This document shows, piece after piece, positions 51,413 through 61,327 of a stretch of 64,000 bases of DNA (position 1 is the first letter of the stretch; every line of letters starts with the position of its first letter). Both the position numbers and the translations under genes were made by a program. Where the stretch lies: contig JAUIEV010000003.1 of the NCBI GenBank assembly GCA_030429605.1, positions 124,001-188,000 on the forward strand. The letters run 5' to 3'. The notes under the pieces are model-generated. The model had not been told where the DNA came from. It made no database searches and saw only the letters and a program-made list of their open reading frames with translations. Origin of the DNA: Chlamydiia bacterium (lineage in GTDB: Bacteria > Chlamydiota > Chlamydiia > Chlamydiales > Simkaniaceae).

Positions 51413-53863
51413 TTGGCAAAAAATTTAAAGCTTAAAGTGAAAAATGCGCAGCTTGCCCAAGCGTTAAGCAAACTAAAAAAACCGGGCAAAGATGCAGAAA
51501 AGAAAGCAGAACCTAAGAAGGAAGCTCCTAAAGCTCCTGTAAAAGAACAGGAGAAAGAAGGCGCGCCGAAGAAAAGGGAAGCGCAGATTATTAGGAAAGC
51601 TGCTGACATTCGTGCAGAAGAAGAGCGTAAGAAAAAAGAAGCTTTAGAGGAAAAGACTCCTCCCCCAGCACCTGAAGCAACTCCAGAACTGAAGGAAGAG
51701 CCACCTGCAGAACCTACTGCAGTTGAAGAGCCAAAGAAAGAGACTCCTGAGCCAGCTGCAAAACCGGTACGAAAAAAATTGATTGAGAGACCTCCTATCA
51801 ATATTGTTCACCGAAAGCCCCCTGCTGCAAAGCCAACTCCGAGTAAAACAGCAGAAAAGCCAAAAGAGTCAACTGATAAAAAGCCAAAAGTTACAGGAAG
51901 CGCTCCTGCGCCTGGACCTGCAAAAGACAAGAAAGATCCAAAAGCTGCAAAAAAACAGCAAAGCTTCAAGCCTTTTGACAGCAGAGATCGACTCGGACTT
52001 CGTTCTGATGATGATTCACAGCCATGGAGACGAAGACGTTCTTTCAAACACAAAAGGTCACAAGAGAATCGACCTGAGCCTGTTCGACCAACAGAAATTA
52101 AAGTTCGCGTTCCAATCACTATAAAAGAACTCGCTCATGAAATGAAATTGAAAGCGGGTCAATTGATTCAGAAATTATTCCTAGAAGGAATGGTTATCAC
52201 TGTCAATGACTATATTGATGATCAAACAGTGCTTGAGATTCTCGCAGAAGAATTTAAGATCAAAATCGAGGTTGACACTTCAGAAGAAGAACGTCTAGCG
52301 ATCACTGAACACACTATTAAAGAAGAGCTTAAAGCAACTCCAGAAGAGAATCTCATCCAAAGAGCACCTGTTGTGACATTTATGGGGCACGTTGACCATG
52401 GGAAAACATCTCTTGTTGACTACATTCGAAAATCGAATATTGCATCTGGGGAAGCCGGAGCTATTACGCAGCATATCGGTGCATTCAAAGTAAACACGTC
52501 TCATGGAGATGTCGCTATACTTGATACCCCCGGTCACGAAGCTTTTACATTGATGCGTGAGCGTGGTGCCGCTGTTACAGACCTTGTCATCCTCGTTGTT
52601 GCCGGAGATGAAGGACTCAAGCCACAGACAGATGAAGCAATTAAGCTTGCTCTTGAAGCAAACATCCCAATTGTTGTTGCTATCAACAAGTCTGACAAGC
52701 CAGAGTTCAAGCCTGACGATGTGTACAGACAGCTTGCGGATAGAAACCTCCTCCCGGAAGCGTGGGGTGGTGAAATTTTGACAGTCAACTGCTCTGCAAA
52801 AACTGGTGAAGGTATTGACGTTCTCCTTGAAACAACAGCGCTTCAAGCTGAGATGCAAGAGCCGAGAGCAAACCCAACATCCCGTGCCCGCGGAACTGTT
52901 ATTGAATCAGAACTGCATAAAGGACTTGGGTGTGTTGCAACAATACTTGTGCAAAATGGAACACTCAAAATGGGTGATGCGCTCGTCCTCGACCAAATTT
53001 GGGGCCGTGTAAAAACAATGCATGATGACCACGGTCGAAAAGTAGATACTGCCGGTCCTTCGACACCTGTAAAAATCACAGGACTTTCAGGACTACCGAC
53101 GGCTGGATGTGAATTCATTGTTGTTGACACAGAGCGTGAGGCAAGAAAACTATCTGAAGGACGTCGATCAGGTGAGCAGAGAGCAGCACTCAAAGCACGT
53201 GGACAAGACTTCGAAGCACTCCTCGCTCGTGAGAGTGAGATGATGCAGAAAAAAATAGTTCCTGTGATCATCCGTGCTGACGTACAAGGCTCTGTTGAAG
53301 CATTAAAGAATTCACTCGAAAAAATTAAGAGTAAAAAAATCGAACTCAATATCGTGTCTGCTGAAGTTGGTGAAGTCTCCGAATCTGATGTTGAGCTCGC
53401 AGCTGCATCAGGCGCAGTTGTCATTGCTTTCCATACACTTGTTGAGAGCCATGCAGAAGATATTATTAAGCGAGAAAAAGTAAACATTCGAAGCCACGAC
53501 ATCATCTATCATGTTGTTGATGACATGAAAGATATTATGCGTGATAGACTTGATAAAGTTCGTGAAGAGACCTTCTCTGGAACTGCTGAAGTAAGACAAG
53601 TCTTCAAATCTTCTCAGCTCGGAAATATTGCGGGATGTATCGTGAGCGAAGGTTCTATTTCTCGCGATAATTATGCAAAAATATACAGAAACGATGAAAT
53701 TCTTTGGGAAGGGAACATAGCTTCGCTTAAACGAGTCAAAGAAGACGTAAAAGAAGTCAACAAAGGCCTTGAATGTGGTATTCTTCTTGATGGCTTCAAA
53801 CAATACGAAGAAGGTGACCTCATCAAAACGTATAAAATAACGTATGTAAGCCAGGATCTATGA
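51413..53863 (+). CDS. infB: Translation initiation factor IF-2
   Basis: GTPase that places fMet-tRNA on the 30S subunit. 816 residues: a Lys/Glu/Pro-rich N-terminal region (1-225), the IF2-N segment (about 230-290), G domain with GHVDHGKTSL, DTPGHEAF and NKSD, then domains II-IV. The frame opens with TTG at 51413, three bases after the nusA stop; no ATG is available before the conserved KNLKLKVKNAQLAQAL, so TTG is the likely start. Confidence 0.96.
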   Translation: MAKNLKLKVKNAQLAQALSKLKKPGKDAEKKAEPKKEAPKAPVKEQEKEGAPKKREAQIIRKAADIRAEEERKKKEALEEKTPPPAPEATPELKEEPPAEPTAVEEPKKETPEPAAKPVRKKLIERPPINIVHRKPPAAKPTPSKTAEKPKESTDKKPKVTGSAPAPGPAKDKKDPKAAKKQQSFKPFDSRDRLGLRSDDDSQPWRRRRSFKHKRSQENRPEPVRPTEIKVRVPITIKELAHEMKLKAGQLIQKLFLEGMVITVNDYIDDQTVLEILAEEFKIKIEVDTSEEERLAITEHTIKEELKATPEENLIQRAPVVTFMGHVDHGKTSLVDYIRKSNIASGEAGAITQHIGAFKVNTSHGDVAILDTPGHEAFTLMRERGAAVTDLVILVVAGDEGLKPQTDEAIKLALEANIPIVVAINKSDKPEFKPDDVYRQLADRNLLPEAWGGEILTVNCSAKTGEGIDVLLETTALQAEMQEPRANPTSRARGTVIESELHKGLGCVATILVQNGTLKMGDALVLDQIWGRVKTMHDDHGRKVDTAGPSTPVKITGLSGLPTAGCEFIVVDTEREARKLSEGRRSGEQRAALKARGQDFEALLARESEMMQKKIVPVIIRADVQGSVEALKNSLEKIKSKKIELNIVSAEVGEVSESDVELAAASGAVVIAFHTLVESHAEDIIKREKVNIRSHDIIYHVVDDMKDIMRDRLDKVREETFSGTAEVRQVFKSSQLGNIAGCIVSEGSISRDNYAKIYRNDEILWEGNIASLKRVKEDVKEVNKGLECGILLDGFKQYEEGDLIKTYKITYVSQDL

Positions 53864-54222
53864 CGAAAAGAACGAAACGACTGAACTCTCTTCTCCGTGA
53901 AGTTATCTCTGAGGTAGTCCGAGAGGATGTGAATAACCCGAAGGTTTCTCAATTTGTTACGATAACCGAAGTGGACATTACAAAAGATCTCCATCATGCA
54001 AAAGTATATATAAGTGTAATTGGAGATGAAATTGAGAAGCAAGAAACGCTTCAAGCGCTTCAGTCAGCATCGGGGTTTATTTCTGTTCTTGCATCAAAAA
54101 AAGTTGTAATGCGTCATTTTCCTCAGCTTGCCTTCAAGCTGGATGAGTCTGTTGATAAGCACTTGCGAATTGAATCTGTTCTGCAAAAGATCGAACAAGA
54201 GCGAGAAAAAAGAGATCCTTAA
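53860..54222 (+). CDS. rbfA: Ribosome-binding factor A
   Basis: Assists maturation of the 16S rRNA 5' end. 120 residues with the KH-like pattern RTKRLNSLLREVISEVV, VTITEVDITKDLHHAKVYISV and a C-terminal FPQLAFKLDESVDKHLRI. ATGA overlap with infB. Confidence 0.94.
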   Translation: MTKRTKRLNSLLREVISEVVREDVNNPKVSQFVTITEVDITKDLHHAKVYISVIGDEIEKQETLQALQSASGFISVLASKKVVMRHFPQLAFKLDESVDKHLRIESVLQKIEQEREKRDP

Positions 54223-54231
54223 GAGTCCCGT

Positions 54232-54909
54232 ATGACAAAAGAAGGCATTCTTCTTATTAACAAGCCTGCAGGCAGAACATCTTTTTCTCTTGTAGCCCAG
54301 CTACGTCGTCTTTCGAAAATCAAAAAGATAGGTCATGCAGGAACGCTTGACCCCTTTGCTACCGGGGTCATGGTGCTTTTGATAGGACGTGATTTCACGC
54401 GTAAGTCAAGCGACTTTTTAACTTGTAACAAGGCATATAGAGCGACTGTCAAACTTGGCAGCTCTACTGATTCATACGATTTGACCGGAACTGTGACAGC
54501 TTCCTCAGACGTTATACCTGAGATTGCTGATGTATATCGTGTATTGGAAAAATATCAGGGCGAAATACAACAAACTCCCCCTATGTTTTCTGCAAAGAAA
54601 ATTGGAGGAAAAAAGCTCTATGAACTTGCCCGAAAAGGAAAGGAAATAGAGAGAGAAGCACAGAATGTGACCGTTCAAACTACACTTGTTTCCTATTCAT
54701 ATCCTTATCTTGTTCTCGATGTTGAATGCTCCAAAGGAACATATATTCGCTCCATAGCAGATGATATCGGAAAAGACCTTAAGACATTTGGACATCTCGA
54801 AAAGCTGATACGGACAAAAAGTGGCTCTTTTCTTCTCGAAGAATGTGTTGATGGAAATATGCTAGATGCGCCAGAATTCGATTATACAGCGCACCTAAGG
54901 CAAGCATGA
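54232..54909 (+). CDS. truB: tRNA pseudouridine-55 synthase
   Basis: Makes pseudouridine 55 in the T loop. 225 residues with INKPAGRTSFSL, the catalytic GHAGTLDPFATGVM (Asp near residue 42), AYRATVKLGSSTDSYDLTG and the CSKGTYIRSIADDIG segment. Shorter than E. coli TruB (314) because the C-terminal PUA part is missing, which is common in small genomes. ATGA overlap with ribF. Confidence 0.95.
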   Translation: MTKEGILLINKPAGRTSFSLVAQLRRLSKIKKIGHAGTLDPFATGVMVLLIGRDFTRKSSDFLTCNKAYRATVKLGSSTDSYDLTGTVTASSDVIPEIADVYRVLEKYQGEIQQTPPMFSAKKIGGKKLYELARKGKEIEREAQNVTVQTTLVSYSYPYLVLDVECSKGTYIRSIADDIGKDLKTFGHLEKLIRTKSGSFLLEECVDGNMLDAPEFDYTAHLRQA

Positions 54910-55472
54910 ACATTGTATATGATCTAGAAGACATACCCTCCGACCTCTCAAAACCGATTGTGCTTACTATTGGAAATTTTGATGGAGTCCACTTAGGACA
55001 TCAGTACATTTTACAAAATGTTCGGGAGAAAGCAGGTCCTACAGGAAGTTCAGTAGTCCTTACTTTTCAAACGCATCCACAGCATTTTTTCGATCCTGAA
55101 AATAAAATCCCGCTCATTTCAACACTTGAAGAAAAAACAGATCTTCTTGAATCCTGCGACGTAGACCTTATCATCGCCCTCCCCTTCGATCAGTCAACGG
55201 CAGAATGTACGTATGATGATTTTTTATCAAAGCTTCGATCTCACCTCCCCTTTAATCAACTTGTTCTCGGAACTGGCGCAACACTTGGAAAAGATCGGGG
55301 CGGAACAGAAGAGACACTTCGCGCATATGGCGGAAAACACGGATTCTCCTTGGAGTATATACAAAAATACAAGGTAGATAATGCTGTTGTTTCTTCACGG
55401 ACGATCCGCACTCTTTTATCAGAAGGAAAGAAAAAAGAAGCAGAACAGCTTCTTGGGCACCACCTTCAGTAG
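54906..55472 (+). CDS. ribF: RibF-like FAD synthetase domain without riboflavin kinase
   Basis: 188 residues equal to the N-terminal adenylyltransferase half of RibF: LTIGNFDGVHLGHQYIL, TFQTHPQHFF and the VSSRTIRTLLSEG signature close to the end. Bifunctional RibF is usually about 300 residues, with the riboflavin kinase domain following that signature; here the frame stops soon after. Only 92 bases separate it from ychF, so the kinase is not lost to a local frameshift. The usual GxDFxFGxxRxG loop reads as GTGATLGKDRGG. FMN formation would need another kinase or import. Confidence 0.85.
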   Translation: MNIVYDLEDIPSDLSKPIVLTIGNFDGVHLGHQYILQNVREKAGPTGSSVVLTFQTHPQHFFDPENKIPLISTLEEKTDLLESCDVDLIIALPFDQSTAECTYDDFLSKLRSHLPFNQLVLGTGATLGKDRGGTEETLRAYGGKHGFSLEYIQKYKVDNAVVSSRTIRTLLSEGKKKEAEQLLGHHLQ

Positions 55473-55564
55473 GTTTTTCTTTTACCTAAAGATTCTTTGT
55501 ACATTTCACGGTTTACTTTTCATCCCTTTTTACGGTAAAATCTTGCAAAAAATTTGAGGAAAGC

Positions 55565-56659
55565 ATGTCTGGATTATCTTGTGGTCTTGTGGGACTACCA
55601 AATGTTGGAAAATCAACACTTTTTAATGCACTCACAAAAAACCAGGCAAGTGCCTCAAACTATCCTTTTTGTACAATTGATCCTAACGTGGGCATTGTTG
55701 AGGTGTATGATCAGCGACTTGAAAAGCTGTCATCTCTTTCAAAATCACAAAAAATCATATATGCAGCGATGCAGTTCACAGATATTGCAGGGCTTGTCAA
55801 GGGTGCGTCAGAGGGTGAAGGGCTCGGAAACCAGTTTCTTGCAAACATTCGTGAGACAGATGCAATTTTACATGTTGTTCGTTGTTTTGAGGATGATGAT
55901 ATTATTCATGTTGAGGGAAAAATTGACCCAATTGATGACATAGAAGTGATCAATTTAGAACTAGCGCTCGCAGATCTGCAAATGACACAAAACAGTATTG
56001 CAAAACTCGAAAAACAAGTTCGAGGAAAAAAAGACCTGCAGCACACACTTGACGTGATGAAAAAAGTTGCGTCTCACCTCGATGAGAACAATCCGGTGCG
56101 TACTCTTGAGCTGAGTGATGAAGAACGAGAAGCAATAAAAATGTACAACTTCATCACAGCAAAGCCAGTCATTTATGCTGCGAATATTGCTGAAAGCGAC
56201 ATCGAAACGATGTCAAATGAGTTTGTGAAAAAAGTTGAGGAGTATGCTGCAAAAGAAGGCTCTCTTGTTATTCCAATTTGCGGAAAGCTTGAACACGAAC
56301 TGGCACAGCTTTCTGATGAGGAAGCAAAAGAGTACCTCGATGCCCTCGGACTCCCGGAAAAAGGGCTGAACAGAATGATCAAAGTCTGCTTCACTACCTT
56401 GAATCTCCTTACTTTTATCACGACCGGAGAAGTAGAAACAAGAGCATGGACAATCCACAACGGGGCAACCGCACCTGAAGCTGCCGGCAAGATACATACA
56501 GACCTCCAAAAAGGGTTTATTCGAGCAGAAGTTATCCCATACGAAGACTTTATCGCATGTGGATCAAGAGGTGCTGCCAAAGAGGCCGGAAAAGCACGTA
56601 TGGAAGGGAAAGAGTATATAGTTAAGGATGGTGACGTCATTCTCTTCTTTCATAATTAA
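55565..56659 (+). CDS. ychF: Ribosome-binding ATPase YchF
   Basis: Obg-family P-loop protein that prefers ATP. 364 residues: [38 protein letters not shown], the NMxE-like AANIAES in place of the GTPase NKxD, and a C-terminal TGS-like domain. GAGGA precedes the ATG. Same place as in C. trachomatis, between ribF and sctU. Confidence 0.96.
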   Translation: MSGLSCGLVGLPNVGKSTLFNALTKNQASASNYPFCTIDPNVGIVEVYDQRLEKLSSLSKSQKIIYAAMQFTDIAGLVKGASEGEGLGNQFLANIRETDAILHVVRCFEDDDIIHVEGKIDPIDDIEVINLELALADLQMTQNSIAKLEKQVRGKKDLQHTLDVMKKVASHLDENNPVRTLELSDEEREAIKMYNFITAKPVIYAANIAESDIETMSNEFVKKVEEYAAKEGSLVIPICGKLEHELAQLSDEEAKEYLDALGLPEKGLNRMIKVCFTTLNLLTFITTGEVETRAWTIHNGATAPEAAGKIHTDLQKGFIRAEVIPYEDFIACGSRGAAKEAGKARMEGKEYIVKDGDVILFFHN

Positions 56660-56660
56660 C

Positions 56661-56689
56661 TTGCATCACCTTTACATTTTACGTATGGT
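56661..56689 (+). promoter_or_regulatory. Putative promoter of the sctU operon
   Basis: TTGCAT (56661-56666), 17 bases, TATGGT (56684-56689). This lies in the 170-base gap between ychF and sctU. A CCCG...CGGG pair follows at about 56692. Moderate match. Confidence 0.4.
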
Positions 56690-56829
56690 AACCCGTGAGA
56701 ATCACTTGCGGGAATTTCATCTTTTGCCCATGAGCACGAACGCACGAATAGCTCTAGACTGTTTTTACTTTCAACTTGGGAGAAATGCTCGTTTCCTTCC
56801 ACTTCACTCTTTCCTCATGAGGAGGGCTC

Positions 56830-57906
56830 GTGGCTGAAAAAACCGAAAAAGCAACCCCAAAAAAACTGAGAGATGCTCGAAAAAAAGGCCAGGTAGCGAA
56901 ATCAAAAGATTTCCCTGCAGCTTTTACGTTTATCGTCGCGCTCTCTACTGTGGTTGCATCGGGAGGTTTTTTCTACGACCAACTCGCTGAGTTTATGGTT
57001 GGAATGTTTAAATCAATTAACTCCAACATTGACCTTGAGCATCGTGCTGGTGCATTTCTTGAAGAAGCCATGATGCGCATTTTGAATACGTCGATGCCTA
57101 TCATGCTGCTCGTGACAATTGTTGGTGTCATTGTCAACTTTTTAATTATTGGCCCGATGTTTTCTATGGAATCAATGAAGCCTGATATTAAAAAGCTGAA
57201 CCCCATCACCAATTTAAAAAACATGGTGAAAATCAAAACATTTGTCGAGCTGATCAAATCTATCTTAAAGATCGGTGGAGCTATTTTTTTGATTTACACT
57301 GTGGTACAAGGTAGCCTTGCTGAACTTGTACAAACAGCCTCTATGCCTCTTGTGGGCTCTGCTATGATTTTTGCAGATTTTCTTCTAAAAGTGGCGCTTC
57401 GCGTTGGCATTTTCTTTATTTCGATTGCGATTTTCGATCTGATTTTCCAGAAGCAAAACTTCGCAAAAGAGATGAAGATGGAAAAGCATGAAGTCAAGCA
57501 AGAGATGAAAGATACGGAAGGAAACCCGGAGATTAAGGGGAAGCGTCGTCAAGTTGCGCAAGAAATTGCATACCAAGATGGTCCAACATCTGTCAATCGA
57601 GCAAAAGCAGTTGTAACAAACCCTGTGCACATAGCTGTTGCGATTAAATATGACGAAGATGAAGACGTAGCACCACTCATTCTTACCATGGGAAAAGGCA
57701 TCATAGCTGAAAAAATAATTAAATATGCGCTTGAATATGAAGTCCCAATTATGCGAAATGTAGAACTTGCGCAGCAACTTTTTGATGAGGGATCAATTAG
57801 TGGGCATATCCCTGAGGACACATATGAAGCTGTTGCTGAGATTCTCCGATGGCTTGCACAGATTGAAGAAACGAAAGAAGAATCGGTATTGGATCTTTTT
57901 CAATAA
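56830..57906 (+). CDS. sctU: Type III secretion export switch protein SctU (CdsU/YscU)
   Basis: FlhB/YscU family inner-membrane protein that controls substrate switching. 358 residues: basic EKTEKATPKKLRDARKKGQV start typical of the family, four membrane segments (about 30-200), then a cytoplasmic domain with the self-cleavage site. The family site NPTH reads NPVH here (Asn264-Pro265-Val266-His267). GTG start at 56830 supported by GAGGAGGG just upstream. Heads the secretion genes, as in Chlamydia. Confidence 0.95.
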   Translation: MAEKTEKATPKKLRDARKKGQVAKSKDFPAAFTFIVALSTVVASGGFFYDQLAEFMVGMFKSINSNIDLEHRAGAFLEEAMMRILNTSMPIMLLVTIVGVIVNFLIIGPMFSMESMKPDIKKLNPITNLKNMVKIKTFVELIKSILKIGGAIFLIYTVVQGSLAELVQTASMPLVGSAMIFADFLLKVALRVGIFFISIAIFDLIFQKQNFAKEMKMEKHEVKQEMKDTEGNPEIKGKRRQVAQEIAYQDGPTSVNRAKAVVTNPVHIAVAIKYDEDEDVAPLILTMGKGIIAEKIIKYALEYEVPIMRNVELAQQLFDEGSISGHIPEDTYEAVAEILRWLAQIEETKEESVLDLFQ

Positions 57907-57919
57907 AGGGTAATAGGAC

Positions 57920-60034
57920 ATGGCAAATACGAAAGGCGCTTTTTTTAGTGGATCGATTGCAGAAACGATAGTCAAAATTCTCAATAACTCATCTGATGTT
58001 GTGATTGCATTCTTCGTCATCACAATCATCATGATGATTGTTATTCCTGTTCCTCCAAGTGTTATTGACGTATTCATTGCGATTAACTTAACTGCATCCA
58101 TTGGACTCTTAATGGTTGCACTCTACATCCAAAAGGCTGTTCACCTCTCCATCTTCCCCTCTATTCTCCTGATTACAACGCTTTTTAGACTTGGAATTGA
58201 GATCTCCGCCACGAGGCAAATTCTTCTTCATGCTGATGCTGGGGAAATTATTGAAGCATTCGGTAATTTCGTTGTCGGTGGAAACTTTGTCGTTGGTGGT
58301 GTTATTTTCTTAATCATTACCATTGTACAGTTCATCGTTGTCACCAAGGGTGCTGAGCGTGTTGCTGAAGTTGCTGCCCGCTTTACTTTGGATGCAATGC
58401 CAGGGAAACAGATGAGTATCGACGCTGACATGCGATCCGGTACAATTGATGCAAATCAAGCACGAAATATGCGTCTTGCCCTCCAAAAAGAATCGCAACT
58501 GTATGGTGCGATGGATGGTGCGATGAAATTCGTAAAAGGGGATGTTATTGCCAGTATCGTCATTGCTGTCATAAACATTGTCGGTGGATTAATCATCGGT
58601 ATGGTTTTCCACAATATGACGGCTCTCCAAGCGGCAAAGGTGTATACCCTCCTTTCGATCGGGGGCGGCCTTGTTTCTCAGATCCCCTCTCTCCTTATAT
58701 CATTGACAGCTGGTATGGTCACAACGCGTGTATCTTCTGAAAAGAAAGATACAAACCTTGGAAAAGACCTTACTTCTCAGCTCCTTTCACAACCGAAAGG
58801 ACTTATGCTTGCAGGTGTCGTCGTCCTAGCAATGTCCTTGATCAAGGGATTCCCTTCATTTGTCTTTCTTATTTTAGGCGCTGGAATTTTCGGACTCGCA
58901 TTCATGAATTACCGAAAATTAAAGCGAGGTGGTGGTGCTGAAGGAGCTGCAGCAACTGACGTAGAAGGACACACTTCAGTTGAAGGTGGAAGAGATGATT
59001 TTGCACTCACGCTTCCTGTCATTTTAGAAACAGGCTCAACGCTTTCTCAACTTATCAAGAAAGACAGAGGCGGCTCAACGTTTATCGAAGGGATGATCCC
59101 TAAAATGAGGCAGGCGCTCTACCAAGATCTCGGGGTACGCTTTCCTGGTGTCCATGTACGGACAGATTCAGAAACACTTGAAGCAGACGAGTATGCAATT
59201 CTTCTCAATGAAGTTCCTATTATTCGAGGACGTATCATCCCAGGGTGTGTTTTAACAAATGAACAAGAGCCCACTTTGAAACGGTACAACCTCCCCTTTA
59301 CAACATCGAAAAACTCTATTGGGGGCGCATCACTTTGGGTTGATCAGAAGTATGTCGATATTCTGAGTAAGGCAGGTATCAAGTATTGGACTCCTCTTGA
59401 AGTAATGATCCTTCACCTCTCTCACTTCTACAAACAAAATGGTGCCGAATTCCTTGGCATTCAAGAAGTACGGGCTATCCTTGCCTTTGTTGAGAAAAAC
59501 TATCCTGATCTCATTAAAGAGGTAACACGGCTTGTTCCCCTTCAGAAGCTCACAGAAATCTTTAAACGGCTTATTCAAGAGCAGATCTCTATCAAAGACC
59601 TGAGAACAATTCTTGAAGCACTTTCTGAATGGGCACAAACTGAAAAAGACACCGTACTTCTCACCGAGTATGTTCGCTCTTCACTCAAACGATTCATTAG
59701 TTACAAATACTCACTTGGCCAAACAACGCTTTCTGTCTACTTACTCGATCCTGAGATCGAAGACATGGTTCGGGGCGCCATTAAACAAACCTCTGCCGGC
59801 TCATATCTAGCACTCGATCCCGATTCAGTGCAGCTTATTCTTCACTCAATGAGAAACACCATCACACCGACACCACCAGGAGGTCAACCTCCGGTATTGC
59901 TTACGGCTATTGACGTGCGTCGATTCGTACGTAAGCTCATTGAAAGTGAATATGCTGAGATGCCGGTCGTTTCGTACCAAGAAATTGTGCCGGAGATTCG
60001 AATCCAACCACTTGGCAGAATCCAACTTACATAA
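57920..60034 (+). CDS. sctV: Type III secretion export gate protein SctV (CdsV/LcrD)
   Basis: FlhA family, largest component of the export gate. 704 residues: about eight membrane segments in the first half (with the FHIPEP-like region as VFPSVLLITTLFRL-type block, here SIFPSILLITTLFRLGIEIS). The cytoplasmic domain starts near 340 and forms the nonameric ring that binds chaperone-substrate pairs. The gatekeeper SctW and a chaperone gene follow directly. Confidence 0.96.
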   Translation: MANTKGAFFSGSIAETIVKILNNSSDVVIAFFVITIIMMIVIPVPPSVIDVFIAINLTASIGLLMVALYIQKAVHLSIFPSILLITTLFRLGIEISATRQILLHADAGEIIEAFGNFVVGGNFVVGGVIFLIITIVQFIVVTKGAERVAEVAARFTLDAMPGKQMSIDADMRSGTIDANQARNMRLALQKESQLYGAMDGAMKFVKGDVIASIVIAVINIVGGLIIGMVFHNMTALQAAKVYTLLSIGGGLVSQIPSLLISLTAGMVTTRVSSEKKDTNLGKDLTSQLLSQPKGLMLAGVVVLAMSLIKGFPSFVFLILGAGIFGLAFMNYRKLKRGGGAEGAAATDVEGHTSVEGGRDDFALTLPVILETGSTLSQLIKKDRGGSTFIEGMIPKMRQALYQDLGVRFPGVHVRTDSETLEADEYAILLNEVPIIRGRIIPGCVLTNEQEPTLKRYNLPFTTSKNSIGGASLWVDQKYVDILSKAGIKYWTPLEVMILHLSHFYKQNGAEFLGIQEVRAILAFVEKNYPDLIKEVTRLVPLQKLTEIFKRLIQEQISIKDLRTILEALSEWAQTEKDTVLLTEYVRSSLKRFISYKYSLGQTTLSVYLLDPEIEDMVRGAIKQTSAGSYLALDPDSVQLILHSMRNTITPTPPGGQPPVLLTAIDVRRFVRKLIESEYAEMPVVSYQEIVPEIRIQPLGRIQLT

Positions 60035-60048
60035 TTCGTTTACGGTTA

Positions 60049-60070
60049 ATGAGTTAAAAAATATACTCAT
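60049..60070. repeat. Small inverted repeat after sctV
   Basis: ATGAGT (60049-60054) and ACTCAT (60065-60070) with a 10-base AT-rich loop, 15 bases after the sctV stop. Too weak for a terminator by itself; may be an operator or chance. Confidence 0.25.
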
Positions 60071-60102
60071 TCTATTAAAAAATTGGACCCTCTCTTTTTT
60101 TC

Positions 60103-60131
60103 TAGACATGCCCTGTGATTGAGTGTAGGAT
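60103..60131 (+). promoter_or_regulatory. Putative promoter of the gatekeeper gene
   Basis: TAGACA (60103-60108, five of six to TTGACA), 17 bases, TAGGAT (60126-60131). Implies that sctW, the chaperone and malQ can be transcribed apart from sctUV. Confidence 0.45.
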
Positions 60132-60166
60132 AAATAGTAGGGGTACGAAAGACAAGTGGTGGTTCC

Positions 60167-61324
60167 ATGCATGATGACTCCGTAAATTCTATTCAAGGTA
60201 CTGGCAGAAAAGCCATCCAAGAAGATGTTCGCAAAGAACGCGCGCAGGAGAGGCTCGAAAACATTCTTGTTCGACAAGATGCTGCCACTGAAGAGTTACA
60301 AGAGTGGGCTGATTATGCAGCATTTAACCCACTTGCAATGAAAAAGAAGTTTGAGAAGCTCGAAGACAAGCTAAAAAAGGCTGAAATTCAGAAAAGTCCT
60401 GAAAAATCCTCAGATAGTGATACAAGCAAGGCTGAAAAACTCGCCCGAAACTTCAACGTCAAAAACCCAGAACTCAACGTACGGACACTCCTCGCTACCC
60501 TTGCACGAATTAATCCGAATGATTCATCTGAAGAAATGATGAGGAAAATTCGTGACTCCTATCCTGATCCGACACTAGCTGATGAGGCTCTTGATTTTTT
60601 AATTGAGTCGACAAGTGAAAATTCAGCAACTCAAAGACAACTACAAAAAGCAAAGACCGACTTTAACGACATGTTCTGCCGTGAAATACGTGCTGGCCGG
60701 AACATGAATACTCAAGCCCAAGAGTTTTCGAAAATAGGACTCGGCAGCCCGACAGCGTTGCGAGACATGTACCGGGATATTGTTTCAAACCCTCGTGATC
60801 CACATACATTGTTTGATGAGCTCAGTGGTAAATTTCAATACAAAGACATGAAGGCTGTCATTGATTTTGTCTTGCACTCACTCGGAGCAGATTTAAAAGC
60901 AAAGGGCCCTTCAATTCCACGAGGAGAACTCTCTCGGTTATTTACAGAATCAAGAACTATGCAGGCTTTTTTAGGTGTCTTTGCCTTCTTTGAAAAGAGA
61001 ATGCAAATGATTGGAGGGTTATTTGATCAGGAAGACTTATCTCTCCCTGGGCTTATTACTTTTGAGGCGCTCGCAAAACAATTGATGCAGCTTGCTCGTG
61101 AAAGGTACCCAACACCACAAAAAATTCTTATACTCGCAACAAAACTTGGGATTTCACAAGAACTTGCCGCCCAAATTATTATTTTTGGCCAGTTTCGAGA
61201 TGCCCTGCGAAACGTCAGTCCCCGCCTCTTCAAAACGGAAAGGCAGCGACAAGATCTACTCCTAGCACTCCTAGAGGCATTAAGCGATCTTGAAGATGAG
61301 CTGGACGAAGAGGAAGAAGAGTAA
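60167..61324 (+). CDS. copN: Type III secretion gatekeeper SctW (CopN/YopN-TyeA family)
   Basis: 385 residues with a disordered, charged N-terminus that would carry the secretion and chaperone-binding signals, then the helical YopN/MxiC repeats (about 100-300) and a TyeA-like C-terminal domain (about 300-370). The end is a run of Asp and Glu. It blocks early release of effectors, and in Chlamydia CopN is itself exported and binds host tubulin; that activity cannot be read here. Downstream chaperone gene fits. Confidence 0.9.
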   Translation: MHDDSVNSIQGTGRKAIQEDVRKERAQERLENILVRQDAATEELQEWADYAAFNPLAMKKKFEKLEDKLKKAEIQKSPEKSSDSDTSKAEKLARNFNVKNPELNVRTLLATLARINPNDSSEEMMRKIRDSYPDPTLADEALDFLIESTSENSATQRQLQKAKTDFNDMFCREIRAGRNMNTQAQEFSKIGLGSPTALRDMYRDIVSNPRDPHTLFDELSGKFQYKDMKAVIDFVLHSLGADLKAKGPSIPRGELSRLFTESRTMQAFLGVFAFFEKRMQMIGGLFDQEDLSLPGLITFEALAKQLMQLARERYPTPQKILILATKLGISQELAAQIIIFGQFRDALRNVSPRLFKTERQRQDLLLALLEALSDLEDELDEEEEE

Positions 61325-61327
61325 GCT

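Noticed and set aside
55440-55564. Possible frameshift that removed the riboflavin kinase domain from ribF
   Set aside because: Only 92 bases separate the ribF stop from ychF, too little for the missing domain in any frame.
56628-56837. Short frame between ychF and sctU (also an inner ATG at about 56730 reading into sctU)
   Set aside because: Overlaps both genes and the likely promoter, no ribosome site, no recognisable product.
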